Shown: positions 55,056 through 64,000 of the stretch, one piece after another
How the letters are laid out: every line of letters starts with the position of its first letter
Position numbering within the stretch: the stretch's first letter is position 1
Assembly: GCF_030409805.1 (NCBI RefSeq)
Contig: NZ_JAUFQP010000013.1
Coordinates: 688,501 to 752,500 of the forward strand
From: Algibacter miyuki
GTDB taxonomy: Bacteria > Bacteroidota > Bacteroidia > Flavobacteriales > Flavobacteriaceae
Length of the DNA stretch: 64,000 bases
Reading direction: 5' to 3'
Notes under the pieces: generated by a model
The model's database searches: none
Told to the model about the DNA's origin: nothing
The model's input: only the letters and a program-made list of their open reading frames with translations
Program-made: the position numbers and the translations under genes

Positions 55056-55802
55056 TTACATATTCTGCGTGTAATAATTGTAATCTTTCATAATAACGTC
55101 AATAAATTCGATATCTGTTTTCTGTTTGATTTCTTTAATATCAACGACTTCAATAATTTTTTTCCGAAGTTTTATTAGCGTAGGATAGTCACTCGATTTT
55201 TTTGCAGTAATAAACGTTTCTTTAATAATTCGCGCATCATTATCCGATAATTTTATCACATTTGGGTATGTTGGTTTGTAGCCATCCGTTAAGTTTTCGA
55301 GAATGGTATGACTGATGTTAATTTTGTTCTTCAACGTAATTACTGATGTGCCCGCTGTAATATCACCCAAACGCTGATTTTTATTACTGGTAATTATCGA
55401 AATTAAGGCCACAACACCACTCATCATGTTTAAATCGACAATCCTGAAAAACCATCGAATTAAAAAATCGGCAAGCGAGGCTTGGTAGCCATCAATTTTT
55501 ACCACTTTAATTTTTAAAATACGCTTTCCAGGCGTTTGCCCATCGAGTAAAGTTTCAAAAATAAGGGTGTATAAAATCACGGGTAAATAGCACATAATAT
55601 AGATGGACATTTTAGACCATTGATCCATGTCGCTAATAAGTGCCGGAATATCTAGTAAGTTAAAAAGAAGTTGGTAAACAACAATAATATAGGCTATTTT
55701 AATAATCCAATCGATACCATAAGCCAAAATGCGCTCGCCAACACTTGCGGCGGTAAAATTTATATTGACATTTTGTGTGGTATTTATTTGTAACTCTAGC
55801 AT
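55056..55802 (-). CDS. RDD-family membrane protein
   Basis: A 248-residue protein. I start it at ATG 55802 (MLELQINTTQNVN), since an upstream in-frame ATG at 55841 would overlap the divergent gene. The RDD domain has GERILAYGIDWIIKIAYII (Arg and Asp of the family name), two or three further membrane helices, DGQTPGKRILKIKVV, and RWFFRIVDLN. The cytosolic tail is charged. RDD proteins are poorly understood; some exchange Na+ or Li+ for H+. It is divergent from the SpoIIM gene with only 23 bases between, so promoters must overlap coding sequence or be shared. Confidence 0.9.
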   Translation of the reverse strand: MLELQINTTQNVNINFTAASVGERILAYGIDWIIKIAYIIVVYQLLFNLLDIPALISDMDQWSKMSIYIMCYLPVILYTLIFETLLDGQTPGKRILKIKVVKIDGYQASLADFLIRWFFRIVDLNMMSGVVALISIITSNKNQRLGDITAGTSVITLKNKINISHTILENLTDGYKPTYPNVIKLSDNDARIIKETFITAKKSSDYPTLIKLRKKIIEVVDIKEIKQKTDIEFIDVIMKDYNYYTQNM

Positions 55803-55825
55803 GAATTGTTTTAATTTGATTACAC

Positions 55826-56803
55826 ATGAGAGAAGTCGCATTTATTAAACAAAACAAAGAGAAATGGCTCGATTTTGAAAAAGCTATTTTCGGAAAAACT
55901 TTAAAAAATCCAGATGAGTTGGCTTCTCTTTATATTCATTTGGTAAACGACTTATCTTACGCCCAAACCTATTATCCCAAAAGTAAAACAATTCTTTATT
56001 TAAACAACCTAGCAGCGCGAGCTTTTCAGAAAATTTATAAAACAAAACGTGAAGACACCAATAGATTTGTACAGTTCTGGAAAATTGAAGTGCCACTAAT
56101 TGTATATCAAAACAGGCGTTATGTACTTTATGCTTTCGCTATATTTTTAAGTTTTGTAGCCATTGGCGTATTATCGGCAGCGTACGACGATAGTTTTGTG
56201 CGCTTAATTTTAGGCGATCATTATGTAAACATGACCCTCGAAAATATTGAAAAAGGCGACCCTGTGGCCGTTTACAAAAGTGGAAGCAATTGGGGGAGTT
56301 TTATAGGTATAACTATTAATAATTTATACGTAGGGATACTATCTTTTATTTACGGCGTTTTTGGAGGTATTGGTACAGGTTACATTTTGTTAAGAAATGG
56401 GATTATGCTCGGTGCTTTTCAGTTTATGTTTCAAAAACACGACGTCCTTTGGGAAAGTATTCGAGGCATCTGGATTCATGGCGCCATGGAAATTTTTGCT
56501 ATTGTTATCGAGGGTGCAGCAGGTTTTATTTTAGGAGCTAGTATTTTATTCCCAAAAACCTATTCGCGAATTACAAGTTTTAAAATGGGGATGAAAGATG
56601 GTGTTAAAATTTTAATTAGCACTTTTCCGTTTACCGTGGCAGCAGGTTTTTTAGAAGGCTTTGTAACTCGATATTCTAACGTTATGCCCAATTGGTTGTC
56701 GGTAGGTATTATTTTAGTAACGCTAAGTATCATTTCATTTTACTACCTTATTTATCCTTTTATTTTGAATAAAAAACTTAAAAAAGCACATGGAATTATA
56801 TAA
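55826..56803 (+). CDS. SpoIIM-family (stage II sporulation M-like) membrane protein
   Basis: A 325-residue protein with a cytosolic N-terminal domain (~100 residues) and about six membrane helices. The C-terminal part shows the SpoIIM pattern: LYVGILSFIYGVFGGIGTGYILLRNGIMLGAF, WIHGAMEIFAIVIEGAAG, ITSFKMGMKDGVKI. In Bacteroidota the family is not linked to sporulation but is found beside RDD, MoxR and DUF58 genes, as here. It overlaps the next gene by 14 bases, which suggests translational coupling. First gene of a six-gene operon. Confidence 0.88.
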   Translation: MREVAFIKQNKEKWLDFEKAIFGKTLKNPDELASLYIHLVNDLSYAQTYYPKSKTILYLNNLAARAFQKIYKTKREDTNRFVQFWKIEVPLIVYQNRRYVLYAFAIFLSFVAIGVLSAAYDDSFVRLILGDHYVNMTLENIEKGDPVAVYKSGSNWGSFIGITINNLYVGILSFIYGVFGGIGTGYILLRNGIMLGAFQFMFQKHDVLWESIRGIWIHGAMEIFAIVIEGAAGFILGASILFPKTYSRITSFKMGMKDGVKILISTFPFTVAAGFLEGFVTRYSNVMPNWLSVGIILVTLSIISFYYLIYPFILNKKLKKAHGII

Positions 56804-57731
56804 ATCTAGAAGTTTTAACGATTTTTTTCAAGATACATTCACCTTTCTCAAGGAAAATGGGAAACACTTTTTTAAGGAGTATTTTATAATTAATGGTATT
56901 TTCTTGCTCATTTTAGCGGTTATCGGTTACTTTTTTACCAAATTTTACACTGATTTTATTTTTAGTGGCGTGCTAAAAGGAGACGGGAGTACGGTTATAG
57001 ACAGTTATCTGAACGAGAATCTAGGCGTGTTCCTCGGAATGTTGTTCGTTTTTATAGTCGTCGGGATGGTCGCCGGCATTGTTTCTTATGCTTTTCCTGC
57101 AATTTATTTTAATTTATATAGTAAAAATGGAGGTGCTAATTTCGAAACTCGTGATATTTTAGATACCTACAAAAGGCATATTGGTAAACTTACCGTTTAC
57201 GTGTTATGCTCAATATTGATAAGTATTCCGGCTATGTTAGTACTTGTTATTTGTACGGTTATTTTAACCGTAACCATTGTCGGTATTTTTGCATTGCCGT
57301 TATTAATTGGTGCATTTACCTTGTTTTATGGCATGACATTAATGGAATATTTAGAAGGTAAAAAAGGTATTTGGGAAAGTTTTAGTTACGCCTGGACGCT
57401 TTTAAAATCTAAGTTTTGGCCGGCCGTAGGGAGTATAGGGCTGTTTTTTCTTATTATTTATATTATTCAGAATATTATTTCTATAATTCCATATTTCTTT
57501 GGTATGGCAAGTTTGTTTACAAGTTTTGGAGAAGGTTCACCAAGCGACGAAGATATTTCTAGCGCGATGACTATGGTGATGCTTGTGGTGTTCTTTTTAA
57601 CGTTTTTAGTGAGTTCTGTTTTAGGGACTGTAGTACGGGTAAATGAAGGTCTTATTTTCTATACCTTAAAAGAAGAAAATGAGCATGTTAATACCAAAAG
57701 TGTTATTGATCAAATAGGTTCTGGTGAATAG
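56790..57731 (+). CDS. Six-helix membrane protein of the MoxR operon
   Basis: A 313-residue protein with about six hydrophobic segments (for example FIINGIFLLILAVIGYFF, FLGMLFVFIVVGMVAGIV, VLCSILISIPAMLVLVICTV, FFLIIYIIQNIISIIPYFF). No catalytic motif or named domain is recognised; members of this kind of operon often encode such a polytopic protein. It overlaps its upstream neighbour (14 bases) and its downstream neighbour (8 bases). Confidence 0.72.
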   Translation: MELYKSRSFNDFFQDTFTFLKENGKHFFKEYFIINGIFLLILAVIGYFFTKFYTDFIFSGVLKGDGSTVIDSYLNENLGVFLGMLFVFIVVGMVAGIVSYAFPAIYFNLYSKNGGANFETRDILDTYKRHIGKLTVYVLCSILISIPAMLVLVICTVILTVTIVGIFALPLLIGAFTLFYGMTLMEYLEGKKGIWESFSYAWTLLKSKFWPAVGSIGLFFLIIYIIQNIISIIPYFFGMASLFTSFGEGSPSDEDISSAMTMVMLVVFFLTFLVSSVLGTVVRVNEGLIFYTLKEENEHVNTKSVIDQIGSGE

Positions 57732-58494
57732 AAAATATTGGATACATATCGTTTTTTTTAGCATGAGCCTTACGTTTTTTGCACCAACTGTTTTTGCTGA
57801 AACGCAGAACACACCTGCGGTGGTTTTAGTTGAAAATGATAGTTTGCGAATGGATAGCACTGTCGTGGAAAAACGACACTTCGGAAATTTAAAAGACCTT
57901 TATACCGGTGAAGAATTTATATACGAACGTTCCATTGAAAGTTCGGGGTGGTGGACACGTTTTAAACAATGGTTAAGCGATTTTTTACGTGATTTCTTTA
58001 AACTAAAAAGCAGCAGTGAGTCGTCGAACTACACTGATTTTATACTTCAAATTGGAGGTGTCACTATTTTCTTGTTGGTTATTTTCTTCATATTTAAAGC
58101 GGTAATGAATAAAGAAGGCGCATGGGTTTTCGGGAAATCATCCGATAAAAGCATTATTCCTGTTACCGATATCGAAGCTAATATACATGCCACCGATTTT
58201 AAAAAATTGATCGCTTCGGCGGAAGGAGAACAGAATTATCGATTAGCCATTCGATATTATTATTTATGGCTTCTAAAAGCCTTAGCCGAAGCTGAAATTA
58301 TTGAGTACGATGTTGAAAAAACAAACAGCGATTATCAAAACGAAATGGTTTCAAATGAAGTAAAAAAGCAATTTTCTTACACGTCGTACCTTTATAATTA
58401 TATCTGGTACGGCGAATTTGATGTTAACGAAACCGAATTCACTAAAGCTAAAGATGCTTTTATTCAATTTTTAAAAACCATAAAAGATGAATAA
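57724..58494 (+). CDS. DUF4129-domain protein of the MoxR operon
   Basis: A 256-residue protein that starts at a GTG (57724) overlapping the previous gene by 8 bases; this start gives a signal peptide (MNRKYWIHIVFFSMSLTFF... ending FAETQ). A single membrane helix is near residue 100-120 (IGGVTIFLLVIFFIFKAVM). The cytosolic DUF4129 domain follows, with YRLAIRYYYLWLLKALAEA and SYLYNYIWYGEFDVNETEF. DUF4129 proteins are regularly encoded with DUF58 and MoxR genes. Its stop overlaps the next start by 8 bases. Confidence 0.88.
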   Translation: MNRKYWIHIVFFSMSLTFFAPTVFAETQNTPAVVLVENDSLRMDSTVVEKRHFGNLKDLYTGEEFIYERSIESSGWWTRFKQWLSDFLRDFFKLKSSSESSNYTDFILQIGGVTIFLLVIFFIFKAVMNKEGAWVFGKSSDKSIIPVTDIEANIHATDFKKLIASAEGEQNYRLAIRYYYLWLLKALAEAEIIEYDVEKTNSDYQNEMVSNEVKKQFSYTSYLYNYIWYGEFDVNETEFTKAKDAFIQFLKTIKDE

Positions 58495-59683
58495 AACCAT
58501 AAAAATATATATTGTTTTACTCATTTTTATTTTTGCGGGAGCAACGGCTATTGAGTTTTCTAGAGAAAAACCAATTAACTGGAATCGCACATTTAAGGAA
58601 ACGGATAAAATTCCGTACGGAACTTATATTTTTCACGATCAACTAAAAACGATATTTCCTGAAAGCCCGGCTAAAATTATAAAATCGACGCCTTACGAAT
58701 ATTTCGACGGGTTGTATAATTGGGAAGATAGTATTTATAATACTTCTGGAACCTATATGGTTATTAAGGATTATGCGGTTTTAGATGATGTATCTGCTCA
58801 AGAATTACTCGATTTTGTAGCCCACGGAAACGATGCCTTTATGTCCACACAATTCCCGTCGCAAATTATTCAAGATTCATTAGGCATTGATGTTACAAGC
58901 GACTACAATTTTAAAGGAAAAGCCGGTTTTAGTTTCGCTAATAAGCAGTTTGCAAACGATTCGATTACCATTGAAAAAGGCTTGCAGAATTATTATTTCA
59001 CCAAATTAGACTCTATTTCAACAACGGTTTTAGGGTATCAAACTTTCGATTCTATTCAACATGTTAATTTTGTAAAAGTCAATTTTGGGTCTGGAAATTT
59101 CTATTTACACCTGCAACCTATTGCATTTACCAATTACCATCTGCTTAAAAAGGATAATAAGAAATATGCGGAAGCAGCGCTGTCTTATGTTTCAAACGAT
59201 ACTATTCATTTTCATTCATCTATAAAAAAAGGGAGTAATTTAGGAAGTTCGCCATTGCGATTTATCTTGAAAACACCAGCTTTGCGTTGGGCTTGGTTTT
59301 TGGGTGTAATTACCTTAATTTTCTTTATTATTTTTAATGCAAAACGCCGACAACGTATTGTGAAAACCATAAAACCGAATGTAAATACCACAGTAGCGTT
59401 TACAAAAACAATCGGGAATTTATATTACGAAACTAAAGATCATGCGACTATTATTGATAAGAAAATTACATATTTCTTAGAATATTTACGTCGTGAATAT
59501 TATTTAGATACGCAGCTTTTAGACGAAAAATTTATTAAAAATTTAAGTCTGAAATCTAATAAAAAACAAGAACTTATTAAACGATTAATTAATTTAATAA
59601 TACAATTGAAAGCCAAACGCCAATTGGAAGAGGCCGATTTGTTAAGATTAAACAAAGCTATTGAAGCTTTTTATACCAAATAA
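58487..59683 (+). CDS. DUF4350-domain protein of the MoxR operon
   Basis: A 398-residue protein with an N-terminal membrane helix (IYIVLLIFIFAGATAI). An extracytoplasmic DUF4350 domain (about 30-260: KIPYGTYIFHDQLKTIFPE, VIKDYAVLDDVSAQELLDFVAHGNDAF) precedes a second helix (WAWFLGVITLIFFIIFNA) and a basic cytosolic tail of ~120 residues. It starts 8 bases inside the DUF4129 gene and ends 2 bases before the MoxR ATG. No enzyme activity is known for the family. Confidence 0.87.
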   Translation: MNKTIKIYIVLLIFIFAGATAIEFSREKPINWNRTFKETDKIPYGTYIFHDQLKTIFPESPAKIIKSTPYEYFDGLYNWEDSIYNTSGTYMVIKDYAVLDDVSAQELLDFVAHGNDAFMSTQFPSQIIQDSLGIDVTSDYNFKGKAGFSFANKQFANDSITIEKGLQNYYFTKLDSISTTVLGYQTFDSIQHVNFVKVNFGSGNFYLHLQPIAFTNYHLLKKDNKKYAEAALSYVSNDTIHFHSSIKKGSNLGSSPLRFILKTPALRWAWFLGVITLIFFIIFNAKRRQRIVKTIKPNVNTTVAFTKTIGNLYYETKDHATIIDKKITYFLEYLRREYYLDTQLLDEKFIKNLSLKSNKKQELIKRLINLIIQLKAKRQLEEADLLRLNKAIEAFYTK

Positions 59684-59685
59684 TT

Positions 59686-60756
59686 ATGGACGAATTAAAC
59701 ACGCCAGAAGACAATGCTTTAGAAGGGAAACTTCAACAGGATGTTGAAAATACGTTATCAGGAAATGATAACATACCCGAAAGTAATTTAGATTTTAAAA
59801 ATCGAATTGATTTAAGCGAATTACAAGAAGGTATCGCTCTTATCAAAGGCGAAATAAGTAAAGTAATTGTTGGGCAAAAAGGCATGATAGATATGCTTAT
59901 TGCATCTATTTTGGCTAACGGACATTCGTTAATTGAAGGAGTTCCTGGTGTTGCCAAAACCATTTCGGCTAAGTTGTTGGCAAAATCTTTGGATGTTGGG
60001 TTTAGTCGTATCCAATTTACACCAGATTTAATGCCGAGTGATATTTTAGGAACCTCGGTTTTTGATATGAAATCTTCAGAGTTTGAATTCAAAAAAGGAC
60101 CAATTTTTTCAAACATGATTTTAATTGATGAAATCAATCGGGCGCCTGCAAAAACACAAGCGGCTTTATTCGAGGTTATGGAAGAGCGTCAAATTACCAT
60201 CGACGGCCATCGTTTTAAAATGGATTTACCTTTTATTGTTTTAGCTACTCAAAACCCCGTTGAGCAGGAGGGAACCTATCGTCTACCAGAAGCGCAATTA
60301 GACCGTTTTTTATTCAAAATAGATATTGATTATCCTAATTTAGAAGAAGAAATAGAAATTATAAATAGAGAACAAGCTCTACAAGGTGGTACTAAAATTG
60401 ATAAAATTACGGCGCATTTAAGCAAGGAGCAGATTTATAAATTCCAAGGTTTGGTTAGTCAAATTATAATAGAATCTCATTTGGTTAAATACATTGCCGA
60501 TATTATTATAAACACGCGTAGCAATCCGTTTTTATATTTGGGTGCATCGCCACGTGCATCCATCGCTATTTTAAAAGCCAGTAAAGCGTTTGCAGCCATG
60601 AGTGGACGTGATTTTGTAACACCAGAAGATATTAAGCAAGCTGCTATTCCGGTGCTACAACATCGTGTTATTGTAACTCCAGAACGCGAAATGGAAGGCG
60701 TAACATCTAAACAAATTATTAAACAAATTATCGAAGCTGTAGAAATTCCGAGGTAG
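59686..60756 (+). CDS. MoxR-family AAA+ ATPase
   Basis: A 356-residue cytoplasmic ATPase. Walker A is EGVPGVAKTISAKLLA (about residue 85), Walker B is LIDEINRAPAKTQAAL, MEERQITIDGHRFKM and QNPVEQEGTYRLPEAQLDRF are the usual MoxR insert and sensor regions, and ASPRASIAILKASKA is in the lid. MoxR ATPases act as chaperones for partner proteins with VWA/DUF58 domains; the partner here is the DUF58 gene downstream. Confidence 0.95.
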   Translation: MDELNTPEDNALEGKLQQDVENTLSGNDNIPESNLDFKNRIDLSELQEGIALIKGEISKVIVGQKGMIDMLIASILANGHSLIEGVPGVAKTISAKLLAKSLDVGFSRIQFTPDLMPSDILGTSVFDMKSSEFEFKKGPIFSNMILIDEINRAPAKTQAALFEVMEERQITIDGHRFKMDLPFIVLATQNPVEQEGTYRLPEAQLDRFLFKIDIDYPNLEEEIEIINREQALQGGTKIDKITAHLSKEQIYKFQGLVSQIIIESHLVKYIADIIINTRSNPFLYLGASPRASIAILKASKAFAAMSGRDFVTPEDIKQAAIPVLQHRVIVTPEREMEGVTSKQIIKQIIEAVEIPR

Positions 60757-60833
60757 TCGTATTTTTAGTTTCAGTCTCAGTAAACAGGAGCCCATAACGA
60801 CTAACCAACAACCAATAATTAATACCTAATACA

Positions 60834-62165
60834 TTGAAAAGACTCAAACCATTTTACATACAAAACCGCTTTTTTTATGGGTGCTTAATTATTATGGTTT
60901 TGTTTGTGGTGAGCTTTATGTTACCACGGTTATTTAATATCGTGAAGCTTTTATTGTTGGGGCTTTTATTGTTGACGATATTAGATACTTTAATTCTTTT
61001 TATGACTAAAAAAGGATTGAAAGGCAGGCGTAATTTACCTGAAAAATTCTCGAATGGCGATCAAAATCAAATTGGGATTAGCATTGAGAATTTTTACACG
61101 TTTCCCATATACATTCGAATTATTGATGAAATCCCTGTGCAATTTCAAGTTCGTAATTTTAAAATAGATCGAAAGTTAAGTGCCTCTAGTGTTACCGAAT
61201 TAGAATACGAATTACGCCCAACAGAACGTGGTGAATATCAGTTTGGAAAACTTAATATTTATGCAAGTTCTGTATTTGGTTTGGTGTCTCGCCGATTTTG
61301 GTTTGATGATGATGTAACCATTCCAACCTATCCGAGTTTTATTCAACTGCGAAAATATAATTTGTTAGCGATAAGTAATAACTTGCTTCAATACGGGGTT
61401 AAGAAAGTCCGGAAATTGGGGCATACCATGGAGTTTGAGCAAATTAAAGATTATGTGCTTGGTGACGATTTACGTACCATAAACTGGAAAGCTACAGCTA
61501 AGAAAAACCAGTTAATGATAAACCAGTTTCAAGATGAAAAGTCGCAACCCATTTATTCTGTTATCGATAAAGGTCGGGTTATGAAAATGCCTTTTGATGG
61601 ATTAACGTTGTTGGATTATGCGATAAATGCATCGTTAGTAATCTCGAATGTAGCTTTAAAAAAGCAAGATAAGGCGGGTATTTTTGCTTTTTCTAAAAAG
61701 GTTGAAAACAGAGTTGTCGCAGAACGTAGAACCTCGCAAATGCACCTCATATTGGAAGCGCTTTATAATGTAAATACAGATTTCTTTGAAAGTGATTTTG
61801 GACGCTTATATGCTGATGTAAAACGAAATATCACACAACGAAGTCTTATTTTATTATATACTAATTTTGAAACTTTAGATGGATTACATCGGCAGTTGCC
61901 GTATTTAAAAGGGATTTCTAAAAGTCATTTATTAGTAGTGGTTTTCTTTAAAAACACAGAATTAGACAGCTTAATTTCTGATAATGCGGAAACCGTTCAG
62001 CAGGCTTATGATAAGGTGATTGCTGAAAAATTTGATTTTGAAAAGCGACTTATCGTGAACGAATTGAAAAAGTACGGTATTTATTCCATTCTAACTACAC
62101 CTGAAAATTTAACTATCGATACTATTAATAAGTATCTAGAAATTAAAGCGCGCGGTTTGCTCTAA
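60834..62165 (+). CDS. DUF58-domain protein, partner of MoxR (TTG start)
   Basis: A 443-residue protein that must start at TTG 60834 (MKRLKPFYIQNRFFYG): the first in-frame ATG is 20 codons later and would delete the start of the first membrane helix. Two N-terminal helices are followed by a cytosolic region with the DUF58 core RKLGHTMEFEQIKDYVLGDD and TINWKATAKKNQLMINQFQD, and a VWA-like end. It is normally paired with MoxR and DUF4129 proteins. A 77-base gap and weak initiation codon may set a lower expression level than that of the upstream genes. Confidence 0.9.
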   Translation: MKRLKPFYIQNRFFYGCLIIMVLFVVSFMLPRLFNIVKLLLLGLLLLTILDTLILFMTKKGLKGRRNLPEKFSNGDQNQIGISIENFYTFPIYIRIIDEIPVQFQVRNFKIDRKLSASSVTELEYELRPTERGEYQFGKLNIYASSVFGLVSRRFWFDDDVTIPTYPSFIQLRKYNLLAISNNLLQYGVKKVRKLGHTMEFEQIKDYVLGDDLRTINWKATAKKNQLMINQFQDEKSQPIYSVIDKGRVMKMPFDGLTLLDYAINASLVISNVALKKQDKAGIFAFSKKVENRVVAERRTSQMHLILEALYNVNTDFFESDFGRLYADVKRNITQRSLILLYTNFETLDGLHRQLPYLKGISKSHLLVVVFFKNTELDSLISDNAETVQQAYDKVIAEKFDFEKRLIVNELKKYGIYSILTTPENLTIDTINKYLEIKARGLL

Positions 62166-62180
62166 TTATTTTATATACTA

Positions 62181-62216
62181 AAATAGCGCTAGAAGCATGA
62201 AGCTCTAACGCTATTT
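62181..62216 (+). terminator. Bidirectional terminator between DUF58 and pepT genes
   Basis: Stem AAATAGCG.TAGA / TCTA.CGCTATTT with a ~12-base loop, between the stops at 62165 (+) and 62241 (-). Confidence 0.75.
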
Positions 62217-62240
62217 GTATAAATAATTATTGAAATTAAG

Positions 62241-63488
62241 CTATTCGTTTTGAGCTTCTTCAGCAGTTAATTCAGCAATTTTACAAATCACTTCGGTTGC
62301 TTTTATAATGCTTTCTACAGGTACATATTCATAACGTCCGTGAAAGTTGTGTCCGCCAGCAAAAATATTAGGACAAGGTAAGCCCATGTAACTTAGTTGC
62401 GATCCGTCTGTGCCACCGCGAATGGCTTTAATTAGCGGTTCTATGTCTAAAGCTTTCATAGCTTTTTCGGCAATATCAACAATATGCATTACCGGTTCTA
62501 TTTTTTCGCGCATATTAAAGTATTGATCCGAAATTTCAATAGAAATCACTTCAGAACCGTATTGAGAATTTAATTCATTAGTCAGTTTTTGCATCATTTC
62601 TTTTCTAGCTTCGAAATGCCCGCTATCGTGGTCGCGAATAATGTATTTTAAGGTTGTTTCTTCAACATCACCTTCCATATTATGTAAATGGAAAAAACCT
62701 TGATATCCCGTAGTGTGTTCAGGGGTTTCCATACGTGGTAATGAGTTGATAAATTCAGTAGCGATGTACATTGAGTTTATCATTTTTCCTTTGGCATAAC
62801 CAGGATGTACAATTTTTCCTTTAATTTTTACAACGGCTCCGGCAGCATTAAAATTTTCGTATTCTAGTTCGCCAATTTGACTACCATCCATAGTGTAAGC
62901 CCATTCAGCTCCAAATTTTTCAACGTCAAATTTATGAGCGCCACGTCCAATTTCTTCATCAGGTGTAAACCCAACTCTAATTTTTCCGTGTTTAATTTCA
63001 GGATGGTTTATTAAATATTCCATTGCTGAAATAATTTCGCAAATTCCTGCTTTATCATCGGCGCCTAAAAGCGTTGTGCCGTCGGTTGTAATTATGGTTT
63101 GGCCTTTATATTGTAATAAATCTTCAAAATAATCAGGCGATAAAATAATGTTTTCAGCTTCGTTTAAAACAATATCTTTTCCGTTGTAATTTTCAATAAT
63201 TTGAGGCTTTACATTTTTTCCTGTAAAATCTGGCGACGTGTCAAAATGAGAAATAAACCCAATGGTTGGCACTTCATGATCCACATTGCTAGGCAAAGTG
63301 GCCATAATGTATGCGTTTTTATCGATACTCACATCTTGCATGCCAATTCGCTTTAACTCTTCGGTAAGTTGGTTGGCTAAATCCCATTGTTTTTCTGTAC
63401 TTGGTGTGGTTTGAGATTCTGGATCAGATTCGGTATCCACAGTGACGTAACTAACAAAACGTTTTATTATATGTGCTTTTGAAATCAT
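62241..63488 (-). CDS. pepT: Peptidase T (tripeptide aminopeptidase)
   Basis: A 415-residue M20-family di-zinc enzyme that removes the N-terminal residue of tripeptides. Metal ligands are seen in [10 protein letters not shown] (His), [10 protein letters not shown] (Asp), [11 protein letters not shown] (Glu pair), [14 protein letters not shown] (Asp) and [13 protein letters not shown] (His). Length is typical of PepT. Single gene on the minus strand, convergent with the DUF58 operon and divergent from pyrD. Confidence 0.97.
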   Translation of the reverse strand: MISKAHIIKRFVSYVTVDTESDPESQTTPSTEKQWDLANQLTEELKRIGMQDVSIDKNAYIMATLPSNVDHEVPTIGFISHFDTSPDFTGKNVKPQIIENYNGKDIVLNEAENIILSPDYFEDLLQYKGQTIITTDGTTLLGADDKAGICEIISAMEYLINHPEIKHGKIRVGFTPDEEIGRGAHKFDVEKFGAEWAYTMDGSQIGELEYENFNAAGAVVKIKGKIVHPGYAKGKMINSMYIATEFINSLPRMETPEHTTGYQGFFHLHNMEGDVEETTLKYIIRDHDSGHFEARKEMMQKLTNELNSQYGSEVISIEISDQYFNMREKIEPVMHIVDIAEKAMKALDIEPLIKAIRGGTDGSQLSYMGLPCPNIFAGGHNFHGRYEYVPVESIIKATEVICKIAELTAEEAQNE

Positions 63489-63636
63489 TTTTAGAGATAA
63501 TTTTAAATATTAGAGCGGACTAATGGTTTATGCTTTTTATAATTCAAAAATACGATTTTTAGGCATGAATTAACGAATGTTTTCATTCAAATAATGTGCA
63601 TCAAACATTGAATATTTAATTTTTCAGGTCTTAGAA

Positions 63637-63667
63637 TTGTTCAATTTTTTAATTAAACTTATTTTTG
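63637..63667 (+). promoter_or_regulatory. Promoter of pyrD
   Basis: TTG (63637-63639), spacer of 20, then TATTTTTG (63660-63667), matching TTG-N-TAnnTTTG. It lies 14 bases before the ATG, so the leader is very short. Confidence 0.65.
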
Positions 63668-63681
63668 CACAAATAATCCTG

Positions 63682-64000
63682 ATGTATAAACAATTACTAC
63701 GCCCGATATTTTTTTCATTCGATCCCGAAAAAATTCACCATTTTACATTTTCTTTAGTGAAATTTGCTTCTAAAATCCCTGGTTTTAAGAGTTTATTCCG
63801 AAGTTTATATGTGGTTGAAGATGCTAAACTCGAACGTAAAGTTTTCGGTTTAACCTTTAAAAACCCCGTTGGATTAGCTGCTGGTTTTGATAAAAATGCG
63901 GTGTTGTATAATGAATTGGCCAATTTCGGTTTTGGTTTTATTGAAATAGGAACGGTAACCCCAAAAGGGCAGGAGGGAAATCCGAAAAAGCGCTTATTTA
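63682..64000 (+). CDS. pyrD: Quinone-dependent dihydroorotate dehydrogenase (3' partial)
   Basis: The frame from ATG 63682 ([11 protein letters not shown]) runs off the end of the window after 106 codons. The N-terminal membrane-associating helix region ([15 protein letters not shown]) and the FMN-binding start of the barrel ([38 protein letters not shown]) identify a class 2, quinone-linked PyrD of pyrimidine synthesis. Divergent from pepT. Confidence 0.93.
   Translation, partial: MYKQLLRPIFFSFDPEKIHHFTFSLVKFASKIPGFKSLFRSLYVVEDAKLERKVFGLTFKNPVGLAAGFDKNAVLYNELANFGFGFIEIGTVTPKGQEGNPKKRLF

Noticed and set aside
59733..60137. Minus-strand frame of 134 codons opposite the MoxR gene
   Set aside because: Shadow of a strongly conserved ATPase domain.

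Overview
The window looks like a chromosomal segment of a marine-type member of the Flavobacteriaceae (Bacteroidota). The DNA is AT-rich by eye. It encodes proteins with type A and type B type IX secretion (T9SS) sorting domains and many lipoproteins with short lipoboxes. Several promoters match the Bacteroidota pattern TTG-N19/20-TAnnTTTG. Families common in this group also appear: head-GIN/DUF2807, DUF4870, a PspC operon, T9SS adhesins and IcmF. I cannot name the genus; Formosa, Algibacter or relatives are a guess. No phage, transposase, CRISPR array or rRNA was seen.

Layout. 1-8.0 kb is the end of a polysaccharide-utilisation-type region: the 3' end of a secreted F5/8C-domain protein with a T9SS tail, then a tight operon of three different heparinase II/III-fold proteins. 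8.1-13.7 kb carries cell-envelope and housekeeping genes (DUF4197 lipoprotein, thioredoxin-like protein, OmpA-family protein with PATY-type repeats, purU). 13.8-23.8 kb holds the fused acyl-CoA mutase icmF, two identical tRNA-Lys genes in tandem, aroK, a PRTase, an S4-domain protein, an FKBP-type lipoprotein with an acidic calcium-binding-like tail, a one-repeat DUF1456 protein, a TerB-like protein and uvrB. 23.8-34.1 kb is two giant T9SS type B surface proteins. 34.3-38.6 kb is an operon encoding a PadR regulator, a PspC membrane protein ending in four HEAT-like mini-repeats, and two DUF2807 proteins. 38.8-41.5 kb contains DUF4870, DUF4442, AIM24 and a small conserved protein.

41.6-47.2 kb (minus strand) is the most interesting part. 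It is a five-gene unit: a small exported CNGKCH protein, a lipoprotein with two FixH/YtkA-like modules, a TonB-dependent receptor carrying the CxxxM...HxM copper site known from OprC, an MbnP-family lipoprotein and its di-heme MbnH partner. I read it as a copper acquisition system that lacks any visible methanobactin biosynthesis genes. It is followed by divergent oxyR/dps, which may matter because di-heme MbnH-type enzymes consume peroxide.

49-64 kb returns to the core genome: an LpxH-like phosphoesterase, aroC, a dicarboxylate/amino-acid symporter, sseA, a TRIC channel and a divergent RDD / SpoIIM-DUF4129-DUF4350-MoxR-DUF58 membrane operon. It ends with pepT and the start of pyrD, which runs off the window. 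Three diverged copies of one intergenic repeat (11.4, 38.7 and 51.3 kb) sit between genes.

All calls are from reading the sequence and from family knowledge; no database search was run.
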